The position numbers were made by a program, and so were the translations under genes. The notes under the pieces are model-generated. The model did not search any database and was not told the DNA's origin. It worked only from the letters and a program-made list of their open reading frames with translations. This document shows, one piece after another, positions 14,949 through 20,956 of a stretch of DNA of 30,053 bases; position 1 is the first letter of the stretch; each line of letters starts with the position of its first letter. The stretch lies in IMG/VR virus record IMGVR_UViG_3300011114_000229, positions 1 to 30,053 of that record. One strand, given 5' to 3'. The DNA comes from a virus.

Positions 14949-15562
14949 TACATTTCCTTCGCTTTCTTTAACGCTGAACGCACTTTACTAGGCATGAGAG
15001 TCCATAGAGCGATTTTTTGCTCGTTATCTAGGTTCTCTTCATCCAACCTAACCAAGGCTGCCCTTGGATCACCTTGCTCACACATGGCAATCAATTCTAT
15101 TGCCACTTCTTCAAGATACCTTAATTCCTCGATTGGGATGTCATTTTGAGCACCTTGGGTAGGGCTAATGATGACTTTATCTTCCTTTAGAGGGGCAGAA
15201 GAATCCAGTGCATCGTGTTCTACGATCTCCATTGCTGAAACCCACAGATAACGCCTGGTATAAGTTTCTACCGCACCAAGGTTCTGGATTGGATGGCATC
15301 CCTTTAGGTTTGCTTCTGCCATAGGGCTTGTCAGAACGATCTCTGAGCCGTCTTCTGTGTCTGTGATAGTCAGACTAGCCAACTCCTTGCCAAACGACAC
15401 TACACCGCACAATCCAGTCTTATAGAAGATTGAGTTGATTGTTGGCAGAAAATCACCCAACTCGAAGTATGAGTACCCTGCAAACTTGTTGTGGCCTGAC
15501 TTCTTAAGTGGAGCGTGTTGCAAGAGTAATCTTGCCTCCATTAACTTTTTATGTACACCCAT
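14948..15562 (-). CDS. erf: ERF-family single-strand annealing protein
   Basis: 204 residues from ATG 15562, with AAGGAG seven bases upstream. It promotes annealing of complementary single strands in phage recombination, for example genome circularisation. Residues 20-40 ([20 protein letters not shown]) and the centre ([20 protein letters not shown]) carry the conserved K-x-x-FAGY and AxTYxRRY-type features of the ERF superfamily. The last 65 residues are a charged helical tail. It is followed immediately by the SSB-like gene. Length is that of ERF proteins (about 200). Confidence 0.85.
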   Translation of the reverse strand: MGVHKKLMEARLLLQHAPLKKSGHNKFAGYSYFELGDFLPTINSIFYKTGLCGVVSFGKELASLTITDTEDGSEIVLTSPMAEANLKGCHPIQNLGAVETYTRRYLWVSAMEIVEHDALDSSAPLKEDKVIISPTQGAQNDIPIEELRYLEEVAIELIAMCEQGDPRAALVRLDEENLDNEQKIALWTLMPSKVRSALKKAKEM

Positions 15563-15564
15563 GA

Positions 15565-15747
15565 TTAACTCCTTGTATCTAACTCTTGTTGAATAATCTC
15601 TTTTTGTTGTTCAGGATATAAATCCTTGAACTCGATGAAGTCTGCTTCTTGGCAGCAAACTATTTTATCTCCCTTGATTGTCAAACAATAAGGACAGTAG
15701 TGGATGTCAGAAAACTCTTCCACATAGGTCTGAAATAGTGTTTTCAT
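15565..15747 (-). CDS. Small CxxC protein, unknown
   Basis: 60 residues using the ATG at 15747, which overlaps the preceding TGA as TGATG; a longer frame to 15777 would run further into the upstream gene. Sequence starts MKTLFQTYVEEFSDIHYCPY and includes CPYC and CCQ, so four cysteines could bind a metal ion. The C-terminal half is acidic helical (FKDLYPEQQKEIIQQEL). Its last codons contain the Shine-Dalgarno of ERF. Function unknown; part of the early operon. Confidence 0.6.
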   Translation of the reverse strand: MKTLFQTYVEEFSDIHYCPYCLTIKGDKIVCCQEADFIEFKDLYPEQQKEIIQQELDTRS

Positions 15748-15950
15748 CAGTGGAAACTCTCGTAAGCCATTGTCCACAGAACATCACCCGCCAGATCGGT
15801 GAGCTTGTTTAACTCATCTTCTGTTAGTGGTGTTCCATCTTCATAGCATCCATCTGAGAAGTAGGCATCAGAGAAATCTGGATAATCTCTTGAATCTACT
15901 CCATCTACCTCTAGGTCTACAACCTTTTTTCCATTAAGAATCGGCATCAT
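15747..15950 (-). CDS. Conserved small acidic phage protein, unknown
   Basis: 67 residues from ATG 15950 (ATGA overlap with the gene before). The composition is acidic with Tyr/Asp motifs: DGVDSRDYPDFSDAYFSDG, then DGTPLTEDELNKLTDL. I remember similar short proteins in other phages but no function. It has no membrane segment. The stop overlaps the next ATG (TGATG), so it is coupled with the CxxC protein. Confidence 0.62.
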   Translation of the reverse strand: MMPILNGKKVVDLEVDGVDSRDYPDFSDAYFSDGCYEDGTPLTEDELNKLTDLAGDVLWTMAYESFH

Positions 15951-16156
15951 TCGCCCCTTGCTTTAATCATTGCGTCTGCTAACAGATAAGAGGTTTGCGC
16001 TCCCAATTTAAAAACTTCAGGCCGCCAAACTTCATTGGCCATGTAAGCCTGCATGGCCTTTGCCGCAAAGTAGTCACGCAGGCTCATGCCATACATAGTT
16101 CTTGTTTGATTCAATTGCTTGTCAAAGTATGCGTATGGAAAAGCTGATTCATTCAT
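15947..16156 (-). CDS. Conserved small phage protein with LRDYFAAKAM motif, first gene of the leftward operon
   Basis: 69 residues using the ATG at 16156, preceded by AGGAG four bases from GAAT-ATG; the longer frame to 16219 would code through an inverted repeat of the control region and lacks a Shine-Dalgarno. Residues 20-45 contain MYGMSLRDYFAAKAMQAYMA, a motif common in small phage proteins, followed by an amphipathic helix. No enzyme signature. As the promoter-proximal gene it is likely expressed early. Confidence 0.7.
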   Translation of the reverse strand: MNESAFPYAYFDKQLNQTRTMYGMSLRDYFAAKAMQAYMANEVWRPEVFKLGAQTSYLLADAMIKARGE

Positions 16157-16182
16157 ATTCACTCCTATTTGTTTATCAAAAA

Positions 16183-16220
16183 TGTGGCTTATTTGCTGTC
16201 CACATCGATAATGTGCCACA
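16183..16220. repeat. Inverted repeats in the divergent early control region
   Basis: TGTGGC (16183-16188) and GCCACA (16215-16220) form an inverted repeat, with a second, nested CACAT (16201-16205) / ATGTG (16211-16215). They lie between the leftward start at 16156 and the rightward start at 16290, where an early repressor or activator would bind. They could also be an mRNA hairpin in the leftward leader. Confidence 0.5.
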
Positions 16221-16237
16221 CCTTTTCCAACTATTTA

Positions 16238-16255
16238 ATTAGGATAAACCCTAAT
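16238..16255. promoter_or_regulatory. Palindromic operator, site 1 of the AGGG..CCCT family
   Basis: ATTAGGATAAACCCTAAT is a perfect six-base inverted repeat around ATAAAC. It ends one base into a TAGACA element that could be the -35 box of the rightward early promoter. Related sequences occur at 20653, 24833 and 25298, so a phage- or host-encoded regulator may read them. The winged-helix protein at 16466 or the one at 14272 is a candidate. Confidence 0.55.
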
Positions 16256-16282
16256 AGACAGACTAAAAAACAACACTACTAT
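16255..16282 (+). promoter_or_regulatory. Candidate rightward early promoter, leaderless
   Basis: TAGACA at 16255-16260 (five of six match TTGACA), a 16-base spacer, and TACTAT at 16277-16282 (four of six match TATAAT). Transcription would start at about 16289-16290, on the A of the ATG of the next gene. No Shine-Dalgarno is present before that ATG. Confidence 0.45.
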
Positions 16283-16289
16283 TCTGACC

Positions 16290-16469
16290 ATGAACATCGA
16301 AAAAATTGAATACCAATGTGCCGAACACCTTGTTTCTTACGCAGAAACAATGGCTGACGCTTACATCAACCAACCAGAGGACTTAGAAGCCGCTATGACT
16401 GCTTTATTTGGTCGGGCAATAGAGATACACCTAAACCGCAAAATCAACTTGGAGAACCTATACAAATGA
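16290..16469 (+). CDS. 59-residue early protein, unknown
   Basis: Frame from ATG 16290 to TGA 16467-16469, overlapping the next ATG (ATGA). Sequence begins MNIEKIEYQCAEHLVSYAET and continues with an acidic helix (NQPEDLEAAMTALFGRAIEI). It is soluble and helical, with no motif I recognise. There is no Shine-Dalgarno; the start codon coincides with the predicted transcription start, so it may be read from a leaderless mRNA. It is first in the rightward early operon, a usual place for host-takeover or regulatory proteins. Confidence 0.65.
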   Translation: MNIEKIEYQCAEHLVSYAETMADAYINQPEDLEAAMTALFGRAIEIHLNRKINLENLYK

Positions 16470-16840
16470 CCCAACAAGCAATTATTCGAGCTTTACAGAA
16501 TGGATCGCTTACTGCCTATGAGATGGAGAATCTAACGGGCATCCCAAGAACCTCTATTGTGGCTGCTTGCAAGAAAATGTTTCGCAAGAAAGAGCTTACT
16601 GTTGAGAAGGTCAAGGTGAGTCGTGCTTGGGTCTGTAGATACACCCTAGAGCCGCACATGATTGAGGCTACAAAAGCCGCCAATGATGAGCCTTATGACA
16701 AGCTAAATCCCTTTGATGTACGCAATGCCAAGGGTATTTTTACCAAGTCTGAGTATGCCGTGATGAACAATCAGGCTAGAAACTTCTACAAAAGCAATCC
16801 TAATTTCACTAAAGAAATCACAAATAATCAATTTATTTGA
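16466..16840 (+). CDS. Helix-turn-helix DNA-binding protein, early regulator candidate
   Basis: 124 residues from ATG 16466. The N-terminal 60 residues show a helix (QAIIRALQNGSLTAYEMENL), a turn and recognition-like helix (GIPRTSIVAACKKMFRKKEL) and a basic strand pair (VEKVKVSRAWVCRYTL), a small winged helix. The C-terminal part ends with PNFTKEITNNQFI. The next strong element is the TTGACA/TATAAT promoter at 16851. It may control that promoter or the divergent operators; this is inferred. Confidence 0.72.
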   Translation: MTQQAIIRALQNGSLTAYEMENLTGIPRTSIVAACKKMFRKKELTVEKVKVSRAWVCRYTLEPHMIEATKAANDEPYDKLNPFDVRNAKGIFTKSEYAVMNNQARNFYKSNPNFTKEITNNQFI

Positions 16841-16850
16841 AAAAAACCTC

Positions 16851-16877
16851 TTGACATCAAGAAAGATTGTGTATAAT
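16851..16877 (+). promoter_or_regulatory. Consensus sigma70-type promoter
   Basis: TTGACA (16851-16856) and TATAAT (16872-16877) both match the consensus perfectly, with a 15-base spacer, slightly short. Transcription would start near 16884. It is the best promoter seen in the window and stands directly before the structured RNA and the replication genes. Confidence 0.78.
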
Positions 16878-16883
16878 CCAAAT

Positions 16884-17036
16884 CGTCTGAGTGGCATCAG
16901 GCGATGAAACAAATTGTAAACCCCATAGATTCCTGTGTGGTCTTGCCAGACAACTGGCGTACTTTTGATTTGTTTCAATCGTCCGTTGTTGCTCTCGCCA
17001 AGAGCCAAGACCACAGAGTGATTTATGGGGTTTTTT
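16884..17036 (+). ncRNA. Structured RNA with own promoter and terminator (sRNA or attenuator leader)
   Basis: From the predicted start at about 16884: a first hairpin GTCTGA (16885-16890) / TCAGGC (16897-16902); helix A, bases 16902-16914 pairing with 16968-16981 (13 pairs, one bulge); helix B, bases 16918-16945 pairing with 17006-17033 (28 positions, over 20 paired), followed by six T. Helix A's 3' arm lies in the loop of helix B while its 5' arm lies outside, so the two interlock as a pseudoknot or are alternative folds. An open frame from 16904 spans this RNA but has no good start. The RNA could act in trans, or decide read-through into the replication genes. Confidence 0.68.
17006..17036 (+). 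terminator. Intrinsic terminator closing the structured RNA
   Basis: The 3' arm of the long stem (17006-17033) ends in GGGG followed by T17031-T17036. Its partner is AAACCCC at 16918-16924. A strong stem directly followed by six T is a classic Rho-independent stop, here with a loop of about 60 bases. Confidence 0.65.
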
Positions 17037-17284
17037 GCGTTTGGCGGCTATGCAATGCGGTACGTCGGTGGTTGCATTTAGGGATACCCTGTTACACGAG
17101 CGAACTAAAGCAGGGGCGGTGGGCTAAGGATAGAGCCGAGTGGTTGGGACGCAAGTCTCAGAAGTCTGTCCGATGCGATGCGATGACATGGCTCCGAAGA
17201 GGAAGTTATCCACAAGCAGAGCGAAAACTGAGTTATGACTCGGTAAGGCTTTGCTTTGCTCAAACATTCACCAAAGAGGAACTT
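17037..17284. other. Non-coding stretch with small hairpins and a DnaA box
   Basis: About 250 bases with no convincing gene. They hold AGGG-ATA-CCCT (17080-17090), ATGCAA/TTGCAT (about 17050-17077), the GNRA-type hairpin GGGACGCAAGTCTC (17146-17159), a triple CGATG repeat (17171-17185), GAGT/ACTC (17230-17241) and TTATCCACA. Composition is richer in G and C than the neighbours. It may be part of a replication origin or a second structured RNA; neither is proved. Confidence 0.45.
17206..17214 (+). promoter_or_regulatory. Perfect DnaA box
   Basis: TTATCCACA matches the DnaA-box consensus TTATNCACA exactly. It lies just before the zinc-ribbon and helicase-loader-like genes in the early operon. 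One box is weak evidence for an origin. Confidence 0.4.
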
Positions 17285-17440
17285 ATGAGGATATGTAAGT
17301 GTGGAGGAGTAGTAGGACAACATCAACTGACAAACAACCGAGAGGCTTGGACTTGTCGTAGTTGTGGAAGATATGAGATTGTTGAATTAAAAAAACCTGA
17401 TAAACCTGAAGATGATAGGAGTGAAGATGGAAAAGTTTGA
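17285..17440 (+). CDS. Small zinc-ribbon protein
   Basis: 51 residues from ATG 17285, preceded by AGAGGAA. The longer frame to 16904 would run through the structured RNA and reads like non-coding sequence, so I reject it. Sequence starts MRICKCGGVVGQHQLTNNRE and continues WTCRSCGRYEIVEL, giving two Cys pairs (CxC and CxxC) for one zinc ion. The tail is Lys/Asp/Glu-rich. Its end overlaps the next gene by 14 bases. Small zinc ribbons in phage early operons often bind DNA, RNA or RNA polymerase, but the partner is unknown. Confidence 0.6.
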   Translation: MRICKCGGVVGQHQLTNNREAWTCRSCGRYEIVELKKPDKPEDDRSEDGKV

Positions 17441-17786
17441 ACTGTTTTGGGCAGCATGGCCTAAATCATTTAGAAAAGGCGGTAAATCTGCCTGTAGAGT
17501 GAAATGGAAGAAGTTTTACTGCGAAACCTGTGCAGACCAGATCATCAAGCACATAGAGTGGATGAAAACAACCGATGCTTGGAGAAAAGACGATGGTGCT
17601 TTCATTCCCGCACCTTTGGTCTATCTAAACCAACAAAGATGGGATGGGGCAGAGATTCCTGAGTCCTTCGGGATCAAAGTTGAAGCGAAAATTGATCCTG
17701 CTCTTGCCAAGATTGAGGCTGACAATAAAAAAGCCACTCCTATGCCTGAACATATCCGAGCAAGATTAGCTGAACTAAGGAAATGA
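17427..17786 (+). CDS. Replication protein, helicase-loader-like
   Basis: 119 residues from ATG 17427, chosen for AGGAG five to six bases upstream. Sequence starts MEKFELFWAAWPKSFRKGGK, then HIEWMKTTDAW, then DDGAFIPAPLVYLNQQRWDG. The pattern F-x-x-FW-x-x-(Y/W)P at the start and F-I-P-x-P-x-x-(Y/W)-L-N-x-x-RW is known from the C-terminal part of phage replication proteins of the lambda O/helicase-loader kind. The N-terminal initiator domain is absent, so this is a stand-alone loader-like module. It would bring the host helicase to the phage origin. The stop overlaps the next frame. Confidence 0.6.
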   Translation: MEKFELFWAAWPKSFRKGGKSACRVKWKKFYCETCADQIIKHIEWMKTTDAWRKDDGAFIPAPLVYLNQQRWDGAEIPESFGIKVEAKIDPALAKIEADNKKATPMPEHIRARLAELRK

Positions 17787-17788
17787 AA

Positions 17789-17977
17789 ATGCCGATATTT
17801 TTGCCAAAAGAATTAGAAACTGAGGTTTTTGGAACTGGTGAAGGTTTTATTTGCATCATCCAAAAAGATATTGATGGTCAAGAAACAAGAATTGCATTGT
17901 CTGTGCATCAATTTGAAACTATTTTTAACCATGAAAAAACACTTGTCAGAGAGGCGTTAAACGATGTCGCACCATGA
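17789..17977 (+). CDS. Small acidic protein, unknown
   Basis: 62 residues from ATG 17789, with AAGGAA six bases upstream; another ATG at 17783 sits too close to that site. Sequence starts MPIFLPKELETEVFGTGEGF, then beta-type IALSVHQFETIF and a short helix ending DVAP. No motif recognised. It overlaps the next short gene by 14 bases. Confidence 0.55.
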   Translation: MPIFLPKELETEVFGTGEGFICIIQKDIDGQETRIALSVHQFETIFNHEKTLVREALNDVAP

Positions 17978-18071
17978 CGCAATGAAGCTGTTAGACAAAG
18001 TAAAAGAGGGAATCCCCTTTCCGCTACATCTGATAAACAAGGCTTTAGAGCTTACTGGCGACCTAGAGTAA
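17964..18071 (+). CDS. 35-residue protein, unknown
   Basis: Frame from ATG 17964 to TAA 18069-18071, with GAGG nine bases upstream. Sequence MSHHDAMKLLDKVKEGIPFP, then LHLINKALELTGDLE. It is an amphipathic helix pair; I recall the pattern GIPFP-x-x-x-IN-x-AL-x-LTGDL in other phage small proteins, which supports coding. Function unknown. It overlaps the previous gene by 14 bases. Confidence 0.55.
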   Translation: MSHHDAMKLLDKVKEGIPFPLHLINKALELTGDLE

Positions 18072-18077
18072 ACCCCT

Positions 18078-18290
18078 ATGGCGTATTCGAGAAAAACAAT
18101 ATCCAATGAGTCAGATAGGGTGATCCTAGAACAAGCAGAGGCTAGGGAGCTTTATAGAAGTTGGAGTTGGAGCAAGAATCGTGATCTCATTCGTGCCAGG
18201 CTTGAGAGAGCCGAAAGAATCTATGGTACGGGTGCTAGAGACAGAATCCGAGAGTATATGAACAGAATTAAAGATGGAACTCTTGAATGA
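18078..18290 (+). CDS. Small Arg-rich helical protein, unknown
   Basis: 70 residues from ATG 18078. After a short N-terminus (AYSRKTISNESDRVIL) the protein is a long Arg/Glu-rich helix (ARELYRSWSWSKNRDLIRA, then LERAERIYG, RDRIREYMNRIKDG). It may bind nucleic acid by charge. The stop overlaps the methyltransferase start (ATGA), so the two are coupled. No family recognised. Confidence 0.6.
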   Translation: MAYSRKTISNESDRVILEQAEARELYRSWSWSKNRDLIRARLERAERIYGTGARDRIREYMNRIKDGTLE

Positions 18291-19417
18291 ACTATTTATC
18301 GGTATGTAGCGGGATAGAGGCAGCAACAGTTGCTTGGCATCCTTTGGGGTGGAATCCTGTGGCTTTCTCAGAAATCGAGTCTTTTCCAAGCCAAGTTTTA
18401 AAACATCACTACCCAACAGTCCCCAACCTTGGTGACATGACAAAATTTAAGGAGTGGCAAATTGAATCAAATGTCGATGTTCTCGTTGGAGGAACTCCCT
18501 GCCAATCATTCTCAGTCGCAGGACTCAGAAAAGGATTGGATGACCCTCGTGGTAACCTCATGCTTACCTATCTTGCCATCGCTAAACAACATCGCCCCCG
18601 TTGGCTGGTCTGGGAGAATGTCCCCGGCGTTTTGTCCTCCGCTGATGGACGGGACTTTGGTAGCTTCCTCGGAGGGTTGGCAATCTGCGGGTATGGGTTC
18701 GGCTACAGGGTGCTTGACGCTCAATACTTCGGAGTGGCCCAAAGACGCAAACGTGTGTTCGTTGTCGGATATCTTGGAGACTGGCGACCTGCCGCAGCGG
18801 TTCTTTTTGAGCGAGCGAGCTTGCAAGGGAATCCTCCACCGAGCCGACAAAAGAGGAAAGGAGCTTCCTCCTGCTCTGCTTCAGGCGTTGACGAAAGTGG
18901 CATCCAACTCACTGTAGGAACTTTATGTGCTGACACACACCCTGGCAGTTACAGAGGACAAGATGCCTATACGGGCAGATTAGTCCCAACTGGTGTGCCA
19001 GACGTAATGTCTACTTTACTGTCTTCAACGGCAGGAATCTCTAGACCTGGCAATGCCGTAACTGAGCATGAAACCTACATTCCAATGACAAGTGCTTACT
19101 CGATCCGAGAAGATGCCAAAGCCAATACGTTTAGTGCCACAGAACTAGAGGTCGCCAATGCCCTCAAAGCATTACAACCGAGTCCACAATCCCATCATGC
19201 ACAGACCTTTGTTGCCCAACCAGTAGCGGTTAGAAGATTGACTTGTGTTGAGTGCGAGAGACTCCAAGGATTTCCAGACCATTACACCGACATCAAACCC
19301 AAGGGAAAGCCTACTGCTGATGGCCCAAGATACAAGGCATTGGGCAATAGCATGGCAGTCCCAGTAATGAACTGGATTGGGAAAAAGATACAGAAAGTCG
19401 AGGACATAATCAAATGA
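18287..19417 (+). CDS. DNA (cytosine-5) methyltransferase
   Basis: 376 residues from ATG 18287. It transfers a methyl group from S-adenosylmethionine to C5 of cytosine in DNA. Motif I is LSVCSGIEAA (4-13), motif IV GGTPCQSFS with catalytic Cys72, motif VI W-Glu109-Asn110-Val (ENVPG), motif VIII QRRKRVF, motif IX RRLTCVECERLQGFPDHYT, motif X ALGNSMAVPV near the C-terminus. Between VIII and IX lies a target-recognition region of about 150 residues. No partner restriction enzyme is seen, so it probably protects phage DNA from host restriction. The recognised site cannot be read from the sequence. The stop overlaps the RusA-like start (ATGA). Confidence 0.93.
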   Translation: MNYLSVCSGIEAATVAWHPLGWNPVAFSEIESFPSQVLKHHYPTVPNLGDMTKFKEWQIESNVDVLVGGTPCQSFSVAGLRKGLDDPRGNLMLTYLAIAKQHRPRWLVWENVPGVLSSADGRDFGSFLGGLAICGYGFGYRVLDAQYFGVAQRRKRVFVVGYLGDWRPAAAVLFERASLQGNPPPSRQKRKGASSCSASGVDESGIQLTVGTLCADTHPGSYRGQDAYTGRLVPTGVPDVMSTLLSSTAGISRPGNAVTEHETYIPMTSAYSIREDAKANTFSATELEVANALKALQPSPQSHHAQTFVAQPVAVRRLTCVECERLQGFPDHYTDIKPKGKPTADGPRYKALGNSMAVPVMNWIGKKIQKVEDIIK

Positions 19418-19842
19418 CATTTATGGTGACATTCAAAGTAGACGCTAACCCTGTTGGCAAACAAAGGGCTAGATACGTCAAGAGGGGAAACTTTGTCCAA
19501 ACTTACACCCCTGAGAAGACAAGAACCTATGAAACCTTAATCAAGGATTCTGCAATCGAGGCAATGGGTGCGTCTGAACCCTTGGAAACCCCTGTTAGCC
19601 TTTATCTCTACATTCGAGTGCCAATTCCCAAGTCATGCACCAAAAAGAGATTAGAAGCCATTGCCAATGGATCAGAGAAGCCAACAAAGAAGCCTGACGC
19701 AAGTAATATCCTCAAGAGCGTAGAAGATGGCATGAACGGGGTTGTCTACCATGACGATTCGCAGATCATCAACCTACACGTTTCTAAGGTTTATTCAAGT
19801 CTGCCAGGTGTTGATATTTGCGTTAAGGAGTGTTTGGAATGA
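19414..19842 (+). CDS. RusA-like Holliday-junction resolvase
   Basis: 142 residues from ATG 19414. RusA dimers cut four-way junctions during recombination and before packaging. Family features: GKQRARYVKRG and YTPEKTRTYE near the N-terminus, KKPDASNILKSVEDGMNG (about 92-109), and VYHDDSQI (111-118). In E. coli RusA the catalytic acids are Asp70, Asp72 and Asp91; here Asp95 and the Asp114/115 pair match the first and last, while Ser97 stands where Asp72 would be. Lys101 is kept. Its end overlaps the PP-loop gene by ATGA. Family call is strong; activity is less certain because of the Ser. Confidence 0.8.
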   Translation: MTFMVTFKVDANPVGKQRARYVKRGNFVQTYTPEKTRTYETLIKDSAIEAMGASEPLETPVSLYLYIRVPIPKSCTKKRLEAIANGSEKPTKKPDASNILKSVEDGMNGVVYHDDSQIINLHVSKVYSSLPGVDICVKECLE

Positions 19843-20654
19843 GCAACCCATTTAAGATTATTGAGCCAACTTGTATCAGCTTCTCAGGAGGCAGAACCTC
19901 GGCATTCATGCTTTACAAGATTCTAGAGGCTCACCAGATGAGCCTACCGCCCGAGGCTATTGTCTGTTTTGCCAACACAGGCAAAGAAGACCCAGCCACT
20001 CTAAAGTTTGTCCATGATTGCGAAACCCATTGGGGTGTTCCAATAACTTGGATTGAATACGATGGGGTAGACGAGGTTAAAGACCGATGGAAAATCGTTA
20101 ATTACCAGACTGCAAGTAGAGAAGGAGAACCATTTGAGGCGATGGTAGAGCGTAAAAAGTATCTGCCAAACACATTTGCTAGGTTTTGCACCCAAGAACT
20201 CAAGATTTTGCCCATAGACAAGTACATGAAAAGCCTAGGACATGAGGATTATGTGACTTTTGTTGGCATCAGAGCAGATGAGCAAAGACGGGTTGCCAAG
20301 ATGAAAAACAACAAAGACATCAAAGAAACACCACTTGCGACCGCAGGGATTGGCGTGGGTGATGTCCTAGATTTTTGGTCTAAGCAGCCATTTGACCTTG
20401 AGACAATAACTGTCAATGGGAATTCATTGTTGAGCAATTGTGATCTTTGTTTCTTGAAAAAGGCAGATCACTTGATGGGGCTGATTATTGACAAACCCGA
20501 AAGAGCGGTTTGGTGGGCAAACATGGAGAAAAAGGTCGGTGCTAGGTTTAACCAGGCACACCCAAGTTATGTCGACATGATGCACTTCAATGCCAAACAA
20601 CAGGGACTATTCGACCCAGACGAGGAGTCAATAGCGTGTTTTTGCGGAGATTAG
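19839..20654 (+). CDS. PP-loop protein of the PAPS-reductase-like family
   Basis: 271 residues from ATG 19839; AAGGAG lies eight bases upstream, and the longer GTG frame is less likely. The N-terminus carries the PP-loop ISFSGGRTSAF (13-23), which binds ATP or an adenylated substrate, followed by VCFANTGKEDP. A central FARFCTQELKI and a late CDLCFLKK and C-F-C-G-D end give cysteines placed like those that hold iron-sulphur clusters in sulphur-transfer enzymes. In phages such proteins are often labelled PAPS reductases but may act in nucleic-acid thiolation or other base modification. Position between resolvase and small early genes does not point to sulphate assimilation. Confidence 0.72.
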   Translation: MSNPFKIIEPTCISFSGGRTSAFMLYKILEAHQMSLPPEAIVCFANTGKEDPATLKFVHDCETHWGVPITWIEYDGVDEVKDRWKIVNYQTASREGEPFEAMVERKKYLPNTFARFCTQELKILPIDKYMKSLGHEDYVTFVGIRADEQRRVAKMKNNKDIKETPLATAGIGVGDVLDFWSKQPFDLETITVNGNSLLSNCDLCFLKKADHLMGLIIDKPERAVWWANMEKKVGARFNQAHPSYVDMMHFNAKQQGLFDPDEESIACFCGD

Positions 20655-20665
20655 GGTTTATCCCT
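20653..20665. promoter_or_regulatory. Palindromic operator, site 2
   Basis: AGGGTTTATCCCT, whose reverse complement AGGGATAAACCCT matches the core of the other sites. It begins at the last two bases of the PP-loop gene and lies about 55 bases before the next start. TTTAAT at 20694-20699 could be a -10 box, but the -35 is poor. Confidence 0.5.
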
Positions 20666-20719
20666 ATGGTATTACGCAAGCAATTAAGTAAGATTTAATT
20701 TTTAACAGGAGTAAATAGC

Positions 20720-20956
20720 ATGGAATCAACTTGGGAATTTGACACAACTACAGGTGCAGGTAGCGAAGTGGTTACTATCGTTTATGAGTATGAAAACGAT
20801 GGAGAGACAACTTATAACGAATCCATCAAAGAGGTTTGGTTTGAGGGTCGCAACGTCATAGGGCTATTCTCTGATGAACAATTTAAAGAGATGGAGTGCG
20901 AGGCGGCAATGCGTTTTCAGCACCATAAACTCAACTATAAGACCGAGGATGTATGA
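20720..20956 (+). CDS. Small acidic early protein, unknown
   Basis: 78 residues from ATG 20720 with AGGAG nine bases upstream. It is rich in Glu, Asp and Tyr: WEFDTTTGAGSEVVTIVYEY, then ESIKEVWFEGRNVIGLFSDE. A mixed beta/alpha small domain is likely. It follows a regulator site, so it may start its own transcript. ATGA overlap with a 30-residue membrane peptide. Confidence 0.62.
   Translation: MESTWEFDTTTGAGSEVVTIVYEYENDGETTYNESIKEVWFEGRNVIGLFSDEQFKEMECEAAMRFQHHKLNYKTEDV

Noticed and set aside
16884-17036. Calling the structured RNA a 6S RNA
   Set aside because: Only the rod shape and size fit. The interlocked helices and terminator inside the closing stem do not match what I know of 6S RNA, so I leave it unnamed.
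17115-17200. tRNA-like stretch (GCCGAGTGGTT resembles a Leu/Ser D-arm)
   Set aside because: No T-arm TTCGA-type sequence, no matching acceptor stem and no plausible anticodon arm.
16904-17284. Upstream part of a 178-codon frame that includes the zinc-ribbon gene
   Set aside because: It runs through the structured RNA and reads like non-coding sequence. A clear Shine-Dalgarno and ATG at 17285 give a compact zinc-ribbon gene instead.
18066-18080. GAGTAAACCCCTATG as another operator copy
   Set aside because: It lacks the left AGGG arm and lies at a coding junction; the similarity is limited to TAAACCC.
18462-18917. Long plus- and minus-strand frames inside the methyltransferase gene
   Set aside because: The methyltransferase frame carries all conserved motifs through this stretch; the others are shadows without starts.
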